A DNA stretch of 64,000 nucleotides from JBAOHV01 sp964450685 (GTDB lineage: Bacteria; Actinomycetota; Acidimicrobiia; Acidimicrobiales; Microtrichaceae), in contig CAYVDN010000005.1 in assembly GCA_964450685.1 (NCBI GenBank), positions 1 to 64,000 of the forward strand, written 5' to 3'. Below the pieces are notes generated by a model. It saw only the letters and a program-made list of their open reading frames with translations. It made no database searches and was not told the origin of the DNA. Positions 41,517-49,973 of the stretch are shown here, piece by piece; position 1 is the stretch's first letter, and the number at the start of each line of letters is the position of its first letter. The translations under genes were made by a program, and so were the position numbers.

Positions 41517-42695
41517 TCAACTGGCCCTCGCGAGGAGTTCGTCGAACGGGCCGGTGACCTCGTAGGTGATGCCGAGCGGCAGCCCCGCGAGGCCCACGGG
41601 CCCCCGCTGCGAGCTGAAGTAGAGCCGCTGACCGTCCGGGCTGAAGCACGGCCCGGTGATCTCGGAGATGTCCTGGCCGGGAAGGCGCACGATCGGCTCG
41701 ACGGTGTTGTCCGCCCTCAGCAGCACGACCTCCATGTCGTCACCGTCCTCGGCCACGAGCAGACCTCCGGAGGACTTGTCGATCCAGAGGTTGTCCACGC
41801 CCGACAGTTCGCTGTCACCGCCGGCCTGGTAGCGGACCCTCACCTGGGAAGATGCGGTGTCGTACTCCCAGACACGGTCGTCGCCCTTGGTCGAGAACCA
41901 CACAAGTCCCTGGTCGGTGGCGATCCCCTCGCCTCCGTCGAACTCGATCGTGCCCGGCACCTGGTGGCGGCACGCCGTCTCGAGGACCTCGGGCCGCGGG
42001 TTCGGCACCTGCACCCAGACGACCTGGCCCGGAGCCTGCCCGGTGGCCACCTCGAGGAGCCCCGCCGACAGGTCGCCCGGCGCCGAGGGGCTGAACCGGT
42101 AGAGCGCTCCATCAGGACGATCCTCGGTCAGGTAGAAGCGGCCGTCGGAGGCCATCGCCGCTGCTTCGTGGGCGAACGCGCCCATGCCGGACCTGCGGCG
42201 TGCACGCTGAGCCCCGGTCGGGTCGCACTCCCAGACGTAGCCGCCGTCCCACTCCTCACACGTCAACCAGGTACCCCACGGCGTCGCTCCACCGGCGCAG
42301 TTGAGGGAGGTGCCCTTGCAGATCGACCGTGCGTCGACGATCGTGCCGTCCGGGGAGAACCTGATCGAGCTGACTCCGCCGGCGCCGCCCGGTGCCTCGT
42401 GGTTCACCGTGAGGTACCAGCCGCCCGGGACAGCATCGTCCGCGAACGTCGCCGCACCGTCAGGGAAGACCCGGTACTCGAACGAGGTTCCCGCGACGTT
42501 CTCCCTGGCTCGGGCGATCACGCGGCTGCTGAATCCCGGCAGGAGCCAGACGCCGTTCTCGTCCACTCCTTCACCCGGCTCGACCGAGGTGCTGCACGCA
42601 GGCGCAACGGTCGCCACGACCGCCACGATGCCAGCGGTCCCGGACCAGCGCAGCACCTGTCGGCGTGACACCGTCTCTCGACTCCGTTGCACCAT
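41517..42695 (-). CDS. PhoX-type (DUF839) phosphatase, Tat-exported lipoprotein
   Basis: The protein has 392 residues. The N-terminus has a twin-arginine motif (VSRRQVLRW) and a lipobox-like VAPAC, so it is exported folded and probably lipid-anchored. The mature part is a beta-propeller-like DUF839 domain (YLTVNHEAPGGAGG, GTWLTCEEWDGG, DNLWIDKSSGGLLVAEDGDD, ITGPCFSPDGQRLYFSSQRG). PhoX enzymes are calcium/iron alkaline phosphatases active in phosphate limitation. Activity is inferred. ATG 42695 follows GGAGG. Confidence 0.82.
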   Translation of the reverse strand: MVQRSRETVSRRQVLRWSGTAGIVAVVATVAPACSTSVEPGEGVDENGVWLLPGFSSRVIARARENVAGTSFEYRVFPDGAATFADDAVPGGWYLTVNHEAPGGAGGVSSIRFSPDGTIVDARSICKGTSLNCAGGATPWGTWLTCEEWDGGYVWECDPTGAQRARRRSGMGAFAHEAAAMASDGRFYLTEDRPDGALYRFSPSAPGDLSAGLLEVATGQAPGQVVWVQVPNPRPEVLETACRHQVPGTIEFDGGEGIATDQGLVWFSTKGDDRVWEYDTASSQVRVRYQAGGDSELSGVDNLWIDKSSGGLLVAEDGDDMEVVLLRADNTVEPIVRLPGQDISEITGPCFSPDGQRLYFSSQRGPVGLAGLPLGITYEVTGPFDELLARAS

Positions 42696-42868
42696 CGGTC
42701 CCCCTCCGCCCCCGGATCTGCTGCCGCCCGGACGGTATTCGAAGGTATCGGAGCACCACCTGTCTGAACAGTGCGGGCCGCTGTCGGAGCGGCCGGATAG
42801 GTTGTCCGGAACCGCGAATCCGCCGGCGACCGACCCCGGGAGCTCCGGGCAGACAGGGAGAGCACCAC

Positions 42869-43324
42869 ATGCACGCGTTGATCGCCACCGACGGCTCCGA
42901 TGTGTCGTTGGCAGCCGCACGCAAGGGTGTGGCGCTGCTCCGCCCGACCCACGTGACACTGCTGAGCGTGGCCGACACCAGCATCGCCGACGATTCAGGT
43001 GCCGGCGGGTTCGAGGGCAACCTTCTGTCGCCCGCCGAGTCCGAGCGCGCGCGCAACGCGATCCTCGCCGAGGGAAACGACGAGATCGCTTCGACCGAGC
43101 AGGCCATGGCGATCGACCCGGCAAACGTCGAGCACCGAGTGGTCGAGGGATCGGCCGGGCCGATGATCTGCCAGGTAGCCAAGGACATCGCACCGGACGT
43201 GGTCGTCGTCGGCTCCCACGGCAGGGGTCTGCTCAAGCGGATGGTGATCGGTTCGGTGAGCGAGCACGTGATCCACCACTGCACGGTGCCTGTTCTCGTC
43301 GTCCGCACCGACGACAAGCACTGA
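42869..43324 (+). CDS. Universal stress protein (UspA family)
   Basis: The protein has 151 residues, one Usp domain. It starts MHALIATDGSDVSLAAA and has the ATP-binding signature GSHGRGLLKRMVIGSVSEHVIHHCTVPVLVV at the C-terminus (G-x2-G-x9-G-S/T pattern), so ATP binding is likely. The ATG follows AGGGAG by 8 bases. It is divergent from the PhoX gene. Confidence 0.9.
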   Translation: MHALIATDGSDVSLAAARKGVALLRPTHVTLLSVADTSIADDSGAGGFEGNLLSPAESERARNAILAEGNDEIASTEQAMAIDPANVEHRVVEGSAGPMICQVAKDIAPDVVVVGSHGRGLLKRMVIGSVSEHVIHHCTVPVLVVRTDDKH

Positions 43325-43385
43325 CTTCCTTCCGGCGCCACTCTGCCGACGCAGCGGCCTACCGGCGTTGGACACGAATGCACCG

Positions 43386-44729
43386 ATGATGAGCGAATTC
43401 GAGACGACAGGTGAGCCGACGTGGTCGGTCGCCGAGCTCCACGAGGCGATCAACGGTCTCCTGCTCCACGTCTTCGGCGAACAGGTGTGGGTCGAGGGCG
43501 AGATCCGGAACCTGAAGCGGTCCGCCAAGGGCCACGCCTACTTCGACCTCAGCGACCCCGGGAACGAGTCGGACCCGACCCGTCCGATGCTGTCGGTCAC
43601 GCTGTTCTCGTCCGACCGGCTCAACGTCAACGAGCACATGCGCCGAGCCGGCGGCGCCGTCCGCATGAGCGACGGCGTGCGTGTACGTGTCCGCGGCAGG
43701 CTCAACGTCTACGGACCGCGCAGCAGCCTGCAACTGGTGATGAGCGGGATCGATCCGGCGTACACGCTCGGCGTGCTCAGCCAGGACCGCGACCGCGTGC
43801 TCGCGCTCCTCGCTGCGGAAGGACTGCTCGAACGGAATGCTGCGCTTGCCGCTGTGCCCGTGCCGTTGGAGGTGGCGATAATCACCAGTCTGAACAGCGC
43901 CGCTCACGCCGACGCACTCGACGAGTTGCGCGGTTCGGGTCTGGGTTTCCGTGTCACGGTCCTTGACGCCCGGACGCAGGGGACAGACGCGCCGGCAGCA
44001 ATCGCTGCAGCACTTGACGTGGCCGCCATGACGGGAGCGCACGTGGTTCTTCTCGTGCGGGGAGGTGGAGCGAGGACCGACCTTGCAGCGTTCGACACGG
44101 AGCAGGTCGCGCGAGCCATCGCTGCCTCGCCGATACCTGTCGTCACCGGGATCGGCCACGAGATCGACCGCACTGTCGCGGACGAGGTCGCCCACCGGTC
44201 CCACAAGACCCCGACCGCTGCCGCCGCATCCCTGGTGGAACAGGTCCGCGCCGTCGCCCGACAGGTCGAAGGTGCCGCGGTCCAGCTCCCCACCTCCACC
44301 CGTGGCCGGCTCCGAAGGTCCCAGGCAGAGCTGGACGGCATCGCACACCGGGCAGGGCGCTCGGCGGGGCACCATCTGCGCACAGCAGGACGGGAGCTCG
44401 ACCGCCTCGACGCGGCCGTCACGCGGGCCACCGCCGGAACGATCGGTTCGTCCACCGCTGCGGTGGACCAGCTGACCGCCCGGTTGGCGCCGGCTGCCCG
44501 ACGGCGTGTCACCCGCTCTGGTGAGTCGGTCGACTCGTTCGCCGCTCGCGCACGGGCGCATGACCCGACTCTGGCGATGGCCCGTGGCTGGTCCATCACC
44601 CGCGGACCCGACGGCCGGGTTCTGCGATCGGTCGAGGGGCTGCGCCCCGGCCACTCGCTGTCGACGGCACTGGCAGACGGTACGGTCCTGTCCGAAGTCA
44701 TCGAGGACCCGACCGGAGCGCAGCGGTGA
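43386..44729 (+). CDS. xseA: Exodeoxyribonuclease VII large subunit
   Basis: The protein has 447 residues from ATG 43386 (an in-frame TTG at 43368 is also possible). The N-terminal OB domain (about 15-105; WVEGEIRNLKRSAKGHAYFDL) is followed by the nuclease domain with LVRGGGARTDLAAFD and TGIGHEIDRTVADEVAH, then coiled helices. Exo VII degrades single-stranded DNA. xseB follows with a 4-base overlap, so the two subunits are made together. Confidence 0.94.
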   Translation: MMSEFETTGEPTWSVAELHEAINGLLLHVFGEQVWVEGEIRNLKRSAKGHAYFDLSDPGNESDPTRPMLSVTLFSSDRLNVNEHMRRAGGAVRMSDGVRVRVRGRLNVYGPRSSLQLVMSGIDPAYTLGVLSQDRDRVLALLAAEGLLERNAALAAVPVPLEVAIITSLNSAAHADALDELRGSGLGFRVTVLDARTQGTDAPAAIAAALDVAAMTGAHVVLLVRGGGARTDLAAFDTEQVARAIAASPIPVVTGIGHEIDRTVADEVAHRSHKTPTAAAASLVEQVRAVARQVEGAAVQLPTSTRGRLRRSQAELDGIAHRAGRSAGHHLRTAGRELDRLDAAVTRATAGTIGSSTAAVDQLTARLAPAARRRVTRSGESVDSFAARARAHDPTLAMARGWSITRGPDGRVLRSVEGLRPGHSLSTALADGTVLSEVIEDPTGAQR

Positions 44730-44959
44730 ACGAGCAGGACAGCACATTCGACGAGCCAGACGGCTTCGCCGCCGCTCTGAGCGAACTGAACCAACTGGTC
44801 GATGCGCTCGAGTCGGATGACCTCGACGTCGACCACCTGACCGAACGCGTGGCCCGCGCAGCCGAACTGGTGCAGTGGTGCCGCGACCGGATCGACGGTG
44901 CCCGCTTCTCCGTCGAGGAGGTCCTGGTTCGTTTGGAGAACGACTCGACCGATACGTGA
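44726..44959 (+). CDS. xseB: Exodeoxyribonuclease VII small subunit
   Basis: The protein has 77 residues: a helical hairpin with FAAALSELNQLVDALESDDLDVDHLTERVARAAELVQWCRDRI. This is the usual XseB pattern. The GTG overlaps the xseA stop (GTGA). Several XseB subunits bind the coiled-coil of XseA. A 12-bp tandem repeat begins 6 bases after its stop. Confidence 0.93.
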   Translation: MNEQDSTFDEPDGFAAALSELNQLVDALESDDLDVDHLTERVARAAELVQWCRDRIDGARFSVEEVLVRLENDSTDT

Positions 44960-44964
44960 CCGCC

Positions 44965-45007
44965 GCGTCTCAGACCGCGTCTCAGACCGCGTCTCAGACC
45001 GCGTCTC
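44965..45007. repeat. 12-bp tandem repeat, 3.6 copies, covering a stop codon
   Basis: Three exact copies of GCGTCTCAGACC (44965-45000) and a 7-base partial copy. On the minus strand the units carry the TGA that ends the hydrolase gene at 44994, so each copy holds an equivalent stop (or a new frame). Confidence 0.9.
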
Positions 45008-45677
45008 CGCACCTCGCGTAATAGGCGAGCGCGTCGGCGACCGAGGCGGTGCGTGCAGCGGGGTCCTCCGCGACCGCGGCGAGCCATTCCGGTCGCACGA
45101 CGGCACTGACCGTGATCGGGTACTCCAACTCGCTGCGGTCCACCACGAAACCCATGTAGGTCTGGGCGTAGTCCGGCGGTCGAACATCGCGGGCGAGCTC
45201 CAACATGGCGAACGGATCGGGGACCGATGGAGCGTTCGGTGCCGGGTACGCCACCATCGGCGAACCCGGATGGACGCCGCCGCCGACCAGCCCAGGCCCG
45301 TCGGTCAGGATCGCCCCCACGACCTGCGCGGGTCGCGCCGCCGAGATCAGCAGCGCCACGTACGCACCCAGCCCCCTACCGAGGATCGTCACCTGCCCCA
45401 GGCCCTCGAGCACAGCGTCGACGTCACCCGCGAGGATCTCCGAGGTGTAGCCCCCGCCCACCGGCACCGTGGAGCGACCATGCCCTGTGAAGTCCAGGCC
45501 GTAGACGGGTCCCGGCCAGGAGACCGTGTCGGGAACTCGATCGGGTGTCCGCTCGCCCAGCCCGTGCAGCAACAGCAGCGGCCGAGCCGACGGATCCTCC
45601 CCGGTGCTCAGCCGGTGCAGCGCCAGGTCGATCCGGTTGTGACGCACCCACGTGATGTCGGTCATTGGCCCGCTCAT
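44994..45677 (-). CDS. Alpha/beta-hydrolase fold protein lacking the nucleophile
   Basis: The protein has 227 residues of alpha/beta-hydrolase type: PLLLLHGLGE (oxyanion region), YGLDFTGHGRS and the elbow at 98-104. The elbow reads ILGRGLGAY where GxSxG is expected; residue 102 is Gly (codon GGG), so the Ser nucleophile is absent. It may be non-catalytic. The ATG overlaps the stop of the upstream hydrolase (ATGA), so they form an operon. The C-terminus is formed by the 12-bp repeat. Confidence 0.75.
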   Translation of the reverse strand: MSGPMTDITWVRHNRIDLALHRLSTGEDPSARPLLLLHGLGERTPDRVPDTVSWPGPVYGLDFTGHGRSTVPVGGGYTSEILAGDVDAVLEGLGQVTILGRGLGAYVALLISAARPAQVVGAILTDGPGLVGGGVHPGSPMVAYPAPNAPSVPDPFAMLELARDVRPPDYAQTYMGFVVDRSELEYPITVSAVVRPEWLAAVAEDPAARTASVADALAYYARCGDAV

Positions 45678-46612
45678 GACAGGAACTCCAGCACTAGGTC
45701 AGCTACCAGTCGGGGCTTTTCTATGTGCACGAAATGTCCCACTCCGTCGAGCGTCTCGAAACGGGCTCCTGCAGGCAGGTACGGCAGGACGTGTTCGGGT
45801 CTCGTTCCCCAGCCCATCACCTCGAGCTCCATGCCGAGCACCCCCATCACCGGCACGCCGATGCCGGGCATCCGCAGCATCGACCACTCGGGGCGCCACG
45901 GTCCGAAGCCACCCATTCGCATCGTCGGGTCGAGTTTCCATCGCCAGCCGTCGGGGTCCCTGGTGGCGCCGACGGTCACCAGGAACCTGAGCCAGTCACG
46001 GTCCAGCCGCGGGTTCATGAGACCGCGACGCTCCGCGAGCTCGTCCAGCGTTCCGGGCCGGCGTTGCTTGTCGACCAGGGTGCGGCGATGGGCCAACCAG
46101 GCGTCCATCTCCTCGCGCAGCCGGCGGGTCCGTTCGTGGTCACTCACGTCGGTCATCGTGCCGTCGGACGGCAGACCGTCCAGGTTCACCATCGCCGACA
46201 CCCGGTCGGGAGCGATGTTGGCCAGGTGCATCATCAGGCTGCCGCCCTTGGAGTGACCGATGAAGGGCATCGGCTCGGGCGGCAGGCTCGCCACCACCGC
46301 AGCCGCGTCCCGCAGGTCCGCATCCCAGCTGTACAGCTGGGTCCAAGCGGAGTCGCCGTGGCCGCGCTGGTCCCAGCTGACGACTCTCCAACCCGCGTCG
46401 GCGAGCATCGGGGCGAACACGTCGAGCGTCTCCGCGAAGTCGAATCCGCCGTGCGCGATGACGATCGGCGAGGCGTCGGGGTCGCCCCACTCGACCACCG
46501 AGATGGCCGCCCCGGCCACGTCGATCTCGTAGCGCCGATCCGGTCGGCGCACTCCGGGGAACTGCGCTGCCCGGAGCTCGTCCGCGGAAAACTGGGTCTC
46601 CTGTCCGTCCAC
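45674..46612 (-). CDS. Alpha/beta hydrolase
   Basis: The protein has 312 residues with IVIAHGGFDFAETLD, VVSWDQRGHGDSAW, an intact nucleophile elbow FIGHSKGGSLMMH and the C-terminal His in LDGVGHFVHIEKP. The substrate is unknown; epoxide, ester or lactone hydrolysis are all possible. A TATCAT box 6 bases before the GTG suggests a leaderless start. It is coupled to the nucleophile-less hydrolase downstream, suggesting a partnership. Confidence 0.85.
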   Translation of the reverse strand: MDGQETQFSADELRAAQFPGVRRPDRRYEIDVAGAAISVVEWGDPDASPIVIAHGGFDFAETLDVFAPMLADAGWRVVSWDQRGHGDSAWTQLYSWDADLRDAAAVVASLPPEPMPFIGHSKGGSLMMHLANIAPDRVSAMVNLDGLPSDGTMTDVSDHERTRRLREEMDAWLAHRRTLVDKQRRPGTLDELAERRGLMNPRLDRDWLRFLVTVGATRDPDGWRWKLDPTMRMGGFGPWRPEWSMLRMPGIGVPVMGVLGMELEVMGWGTRPEHVLPYLPAGARFETLDGVGHFVHIEKPRLVADLVLEFLS

Positions 46613-46618
46613 GGGGAG

Positions 46619-46624
46619 ATGATA
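46619..46624 (-). promoter_or_regulatory. Leaderless -10 box (TATCAT) for the hydrolase pair
   Basis: On the minus strand TATCAT is followed by 6 bases and the GTG at 46612. Confidence 0.55.
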
Positions 46625-46685
46625 CGGGCGCTCACGGTCCGCCGATCACCGTCCAGCTGGCCGCATGACGGTGCGACGCCGTCGG

Positions 46686-46691
46686 TAGGGT
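46686..46691 (+). promoter_or_regulatory. -10 box (TAGGGT) before a kinase gene with apparent ACG start
   Basis: TAGGGT is followed by 6 bases and the ACG at 46698, which is in frame with the kinase. Confidence 0.45.
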
Positions 46692-46697
46692 GTCGGG

Positions 46698-48515
46698 ACG
46701 AACCAGATCTCCTCCCCCTTCGGGCAACGTCCGGCGACGAACGGCCCATCCGACACCGTCGGCGTCGACCAGACCGTCGCCGCGCTCCGAGCGCTGCGCT
46801 ATGGGTCCGGGGACGAGGCAACCCGCAGCATCGCGCTGCCGCCATCGGTCCGTGCCTCGGTCTCTCCCACGATCTCGGCGCTGAGGTGGGGTGCAGTCGG
46901 CTATGGACTCGTCCTGAGCGCCCCCGAGGCCTTCGAGGGTTCGTACGCTGCCGTCGCCACGCTCGCGACCGCCCTCTTCATCACAACGTGGCGCACCATC
47001 CTGCCCATCCGACTCGGCTCGCCGCATCGCGGGGAGCGTCTTGCCGCGTACGGCGACGTGATCGTGCTCGCCTTCGCGACGGGCTACGGCGGCGGGCTCG
47101 AGAGCCCGTTCATCTTCACAGTGATGATCGCACTCGTCGTCGTCTCGTTCGGTTGGGGATACTTCGACGGAGCAGCCGCCTTCCTCGCAGCCGTGGGTTC
47201 GATGACCTGGGGGGTCCTCCTCACGTCGCAGCAGCTGGCCGCCCAGGTCGACGACCAACGTTCGCTCGGCAGCCTGCTGACGATGCTCCTCGCCGCGCTC
47301 ACCGCCGCCGCGGTGCGAGCGCGACTGGTCGAATCCGAACGACGCCGGGTGGCTCTCGCAGGTCGGGTCGAGTCACTGAGCGAGGCGAACAGCCTGCTGA
47401 CCCTCGTGAACCGGGTCGCGCGGACCCTTCCGACATCGCTCACCCTCCGCGAGGCGATGCTCACCGCACAACGCCAGATCTCGGACACCTTCGACGCACG
47501 CGTCGTGTGCCTGCTGACCAGGGACGAGAACGCTCAGGAGTGGGTGCCGAAGCTCGCCGAGGGATGTGTTCTGCATCCCGCTTACCGGACCGAGACCCTG
47601 CCCGAGCCGCTAGCCGCGGCCCTGGCTGGTCACGACCCGTTGCTCCGGGGCGACCTGGAGGAGCTGCCCGAGTCCCAAAGGATCGCCGCAGGGAGCGCGA
47701 GCGGCATCTACGTTCGCTTGGACGCCGGCAGGTCGACCATCGGGCTGCTCGGGCTCGAACATCCCGAGATCGGGCACTTCGACGAGCGCGACACCCGGGT
47801 GCTGGCGGGACTGGCCGAGGTCCTGGCCCTCACGATCGACAACGCCCGCTGGTTCGGCCGTCTGCGATCGTTGGGAGCCGAGGAGGAGCGCATCCGGCTT
47901 GCACGCGACCTGCACGACCGGCTCGGCCAGTGGCTCACCTACATCGGCTTCGAGCTGGAGCGGATAATGGCGACCGACGCGCCACAGGTGGAGGACCTCG
48001 ACCGTCTGCACCACGACGTGCAGGCGGCGCTCGACGAGCTGCGCGAGACGTTGCGCCAGCTGCGCTCCGGGGTGACCGAGGAGCAGCCGTTCGCCGTGGT
48101 CGCCCGCGACGTGGTGAACCGCTTCGGTGAGCGTGCCGACATCGACGCCCGTCTGCGGGTCACCCATCCCGACCAGCGGCTGCCTGTACCTGTCGAGAAC
48201 GAGCTGCTGCGGATACTCCAGGAGGCGCTGAACAACGTTGCCAAGCACGCCCGCGCCGAGCAGGTCGATGTGCTCTGGGACGTCGACAGCGGCCGCTTCG
48301 AGCTGGTCATCACGGATGACGGGCGCGGGTTCGAGACGGCCAGGGGTGTACGCGACTCCGCCTACGGCCTGGTGGGCATGCGTGAACGAGCGGACGTGAT
48401 CGGCGCACATCTGATACTCGACAGCCAGCCGGGTTCGGGGACGACAGTCCGAGTTGTCGCAGGAATCGCGCCCGGCAGGTCAATAGTGCACCCTTCGCTG
48501 CCGATGGGGCGATGA
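46698..48515 (+). CDS. Membrane sensor histidine kinase with GAF domain; apparent ACG start
   Basis: Reading from ACG 46698 gives 605 residues. A membrane region follows a polar N-terminus (about residues 60-210), then a linker, a GAF domain (about 250-400) and a HisKA_3 core: His in ARDLHDRLGQWLTYIGFELER, NNVAKHARAEQV, ITDDGRGFE and GLVGMRERADVIGA. The first canonical start (GTG 47058) would cut through the membrane region, although the 120 upstream codons read as good protein (GAVGYGLVLSAPEAFEG, LATALFITTWRTILPIRLG). A correctly spaced TAGGGT box places the start at ACG. An ATG-to-ACG sequencing error is the simple alternative. Its partner regulator is next. Confidence 0.78.
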   Translation, partial: TNQISSPFGQRPATNGPSDTVGVDQTVAALRALRYGSGDEATRSIALPPSVRASVSPTISALRWGAVGYGLVLSAPEAFEGSYAAVATLATALFITTWRTILPIRLGSPHRGERLAAYGDVIVLAFATGYGGGLESPFIFTVMIALVVVSFGWGYFDGAAAFLAAVGSMTWGVLLTSQQLAAQVDDQRSLGSLLTMLLAALTAAAVRARLVESERRRVALAGRVESLSEANSLLTLVNRVARTLPTSLTLREAMLTAQRQISDTFDARVVCLLTRDENAQEWVPKLAEGCVLHPAYRTETLPEPLAAALAGHDPLLRGDLEELPESQRIAAGSASGIYVRLDAGRSTIGLLGLEHPEIGHFDERDTRVLAGLAEVLALTIDNARWFGRLRSLGAEEERIRLARDLHDRLGQWLTYIGFELERIMATDAPQVEDLDRLHHDVQAALDELRETLRQLRSGVTEEQPFAVVARDVVNRFGERADIDARLRVTHPDQRLPVPVENELLRILQEALNNVAKHARAEQVDVLWDVDSGRFELVITDDGRGFETARGVRDSAYGLVGMRERADVIGAHLILDSQPGSGTTVRVVAGIAPGRSIVHPSLPMGR

Positions 48516-48591
48516 TGGGCTGGTTCCCACCCCGACCCGCCTTGCCCGACCGACGCCTCGGGTGCCAACACCCTGACGACTGGAGACCGTG

Positions 48592-49242
48592 ATGCGAGTT
48601 CTGCTTGCCGATGACCACCAGATTCTGCGCGACGGCATCCGTCGGGGACTCGAGAGCGCCGGTGAGGACGTGGTCGGCGAGGCAGACAACGGAGAGGAAG
48701 CTCTCGAGCTCGTGCGCCAGACCTCACCCGACGTCGTGCTCATGGACCTCTCGATGCCCGTCCTGGACGGCGTGTCCGCCACCAGGCGCATCACCGAGGA
48801 GTTCCCACAGGTGCGCGTGGTCGTCCTCACCATGCACGACGACACACAGCGAACCCGTGCCGCGCTCGAGGCCGGAGCGATCGGCTACATGACCAAGGGC
48901 ACGTCGTTCGCCGAGGTCCTCGACACGCTGCGGCGCGCGGTCGCCGGCGAAGAGGTGTTGAGTCCCCACATCGCGGCCTCGATGCTGAGCGCCGCCGGCA
49001 CCGACGAGGACAGCGAGGAGCTGCTGTCGGAACGCCAGCGTGAGATCCTCCAGATGATCGCCGACGGCCTGAGCACCAAGCAGGTCGCCCGTGAGCTGGG
49101 AATCACCCAGAAGACGGTGCACAATCACCTGAACGCGATCTACCGCCGTCTCGACACCCAGAGCCTCACCCATGCGGTGCTCTCGGCAGTACGCCTGGGA
49201 ATCATCGACCTCAGGGACGGATCGGACGAGGACGCGGCTTGA
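48592..49242 (+). CDS. LuxR-type response regulator (NarL family)
   Basis: The regulator has 216 residues. The receiver has DD near residue 8, the phospho-Asp in VVLMDLSMPVLDG (about 53) and K103 (YMTKGTS). The C-terminal helix-turn-helix reads LSERQREILQMIADGLSTKQVARELGITQKTVHNHLNAIYRRL. It is encoded 76 bases after the GAF kinase and is its likely partner. In-frame GTG 48589 immediately precedes the ATG. Confidence 0.91.
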   Translation: MRVLLADDHQILRDGIRRGLESAGEDVVGEADNGEEALELVRQTSPDVVLMDLSMPVLDGVSATRRITEEFPQVRVVVLTMHDDTQRTRAALEAGAIGYMTKGTSFAEVLDTLRRAVAGEEVLSPHIAASMLSAAGTDEDSEELLSERQREILQMIADGLSTKQVARELGITQKTVHNHLNAIYRRLDTQSLTHAVLSAVRLGIIDLRDGSDEDAA

Positions 49243-49356
49243 GCCCCCACCGCGGCAAGTGCCCATGTCCTCCGGGTGACCCCGCGGTGATACTCCCTGC
49301 GGAGAGATCGAGGGCAGCGGAGTACTGAAGGGCTGCGGAGGGCTGAAGGGCAGGCG

Positions 49357-49854
49357 ATGTTCGGAGCAAGGGCGAGGACGAGGGGGACCGGGGCCCAGCG
49401 AGGCGCGGCCTCCCAGCGACTTGTTCTCGCGCTCGCCGCGTCCGCCCTGCTGACCATCGCCGTGTCCCTGCCTATGGCCTACCAGGCCCACGAGGCACGC
49501 CAGCAGGACGGTGCGACCGGCCAGCAGGTCGAGGTCCTCGGTACCTCGACCGTCCCGGAGTCCGTGCCGCGGACCGACGCTCTCTACTGGCAACTCGGGG
49601 ACGCCGCGCCACAGCTGCTCGACCAGGCGGAGGTTCCGGCATCCGCCAAGCTGGTGCTGGAAGACGACGACGTCGTACGCGCCGATTTCGCCTTGGACGA
49701 CGGTGCGGTCGAGACGGTTCGCGATTCCCCATACGAGATCCACGGCGAGTCCTCACCGGAGCTGACCACAGGTGAGCACACCCTGACGGTGACGGTCAGC
49801 TACGCCGACGGCGATGTGGCCCTGCACCGGGCCTCGTTCATCACGCCTGACTGA
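49357..49854 (+). CDS. Single-pass membrane protein with Ig-like exterior domain
   Basis: The protein has 165 residues. A basic N-terminus and one membrane helix (about 20-42) lead to an exterior part that looks like an all-beta Ig/cadherin-like domain (residues 70-165: KLVLEDDDVVRADFALDDG ... GEHTLTVTVSYADGDVALHRASF). I recognise no named family. The domain ends like modules that bind carbohydrate or assist secreted enzymes. It lies between the regulator and a serine hydrolase gene. Confidence 0.65.
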   Translation: MFGARARTRGTGAQRGAASQRLVLALAASALLTIAVSLPMAYQAHEARQQDGATGQQVEVLGTSTVPESVPRTDALYWQLGDAAPQLLDQAEVPASAKLVLEDDDVVRADFALDDGAVETVRDSPYEIHGESSPELTTGEHTLTVTVSYADGDVALHRASFITPD

Positions 49855-49973
49855 GGCCGCCGTCGGTCACCATCAACCGACTAGCAGATCGATGCTGACG
49901 GGATCGCCGACACCCACGCATCTACTCTTCGTGGTCGACGGCCCCGGGGGCCGCTCAGAGGGGGTGAACGAAG

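Noticed and set aside
44965..45007. CRISPR-like array
   Set aside because: The units are 12 bp and directly adjacent with no spacers, so this is a simple tandem repeat.
46690..46884. GTG at 46690 as start of the histidine kinase
   Set aside because: It is in a different frame from the kinase and would need a frameshift; the kinase frame itself is open from the TAGGGT box with coherent sequence.
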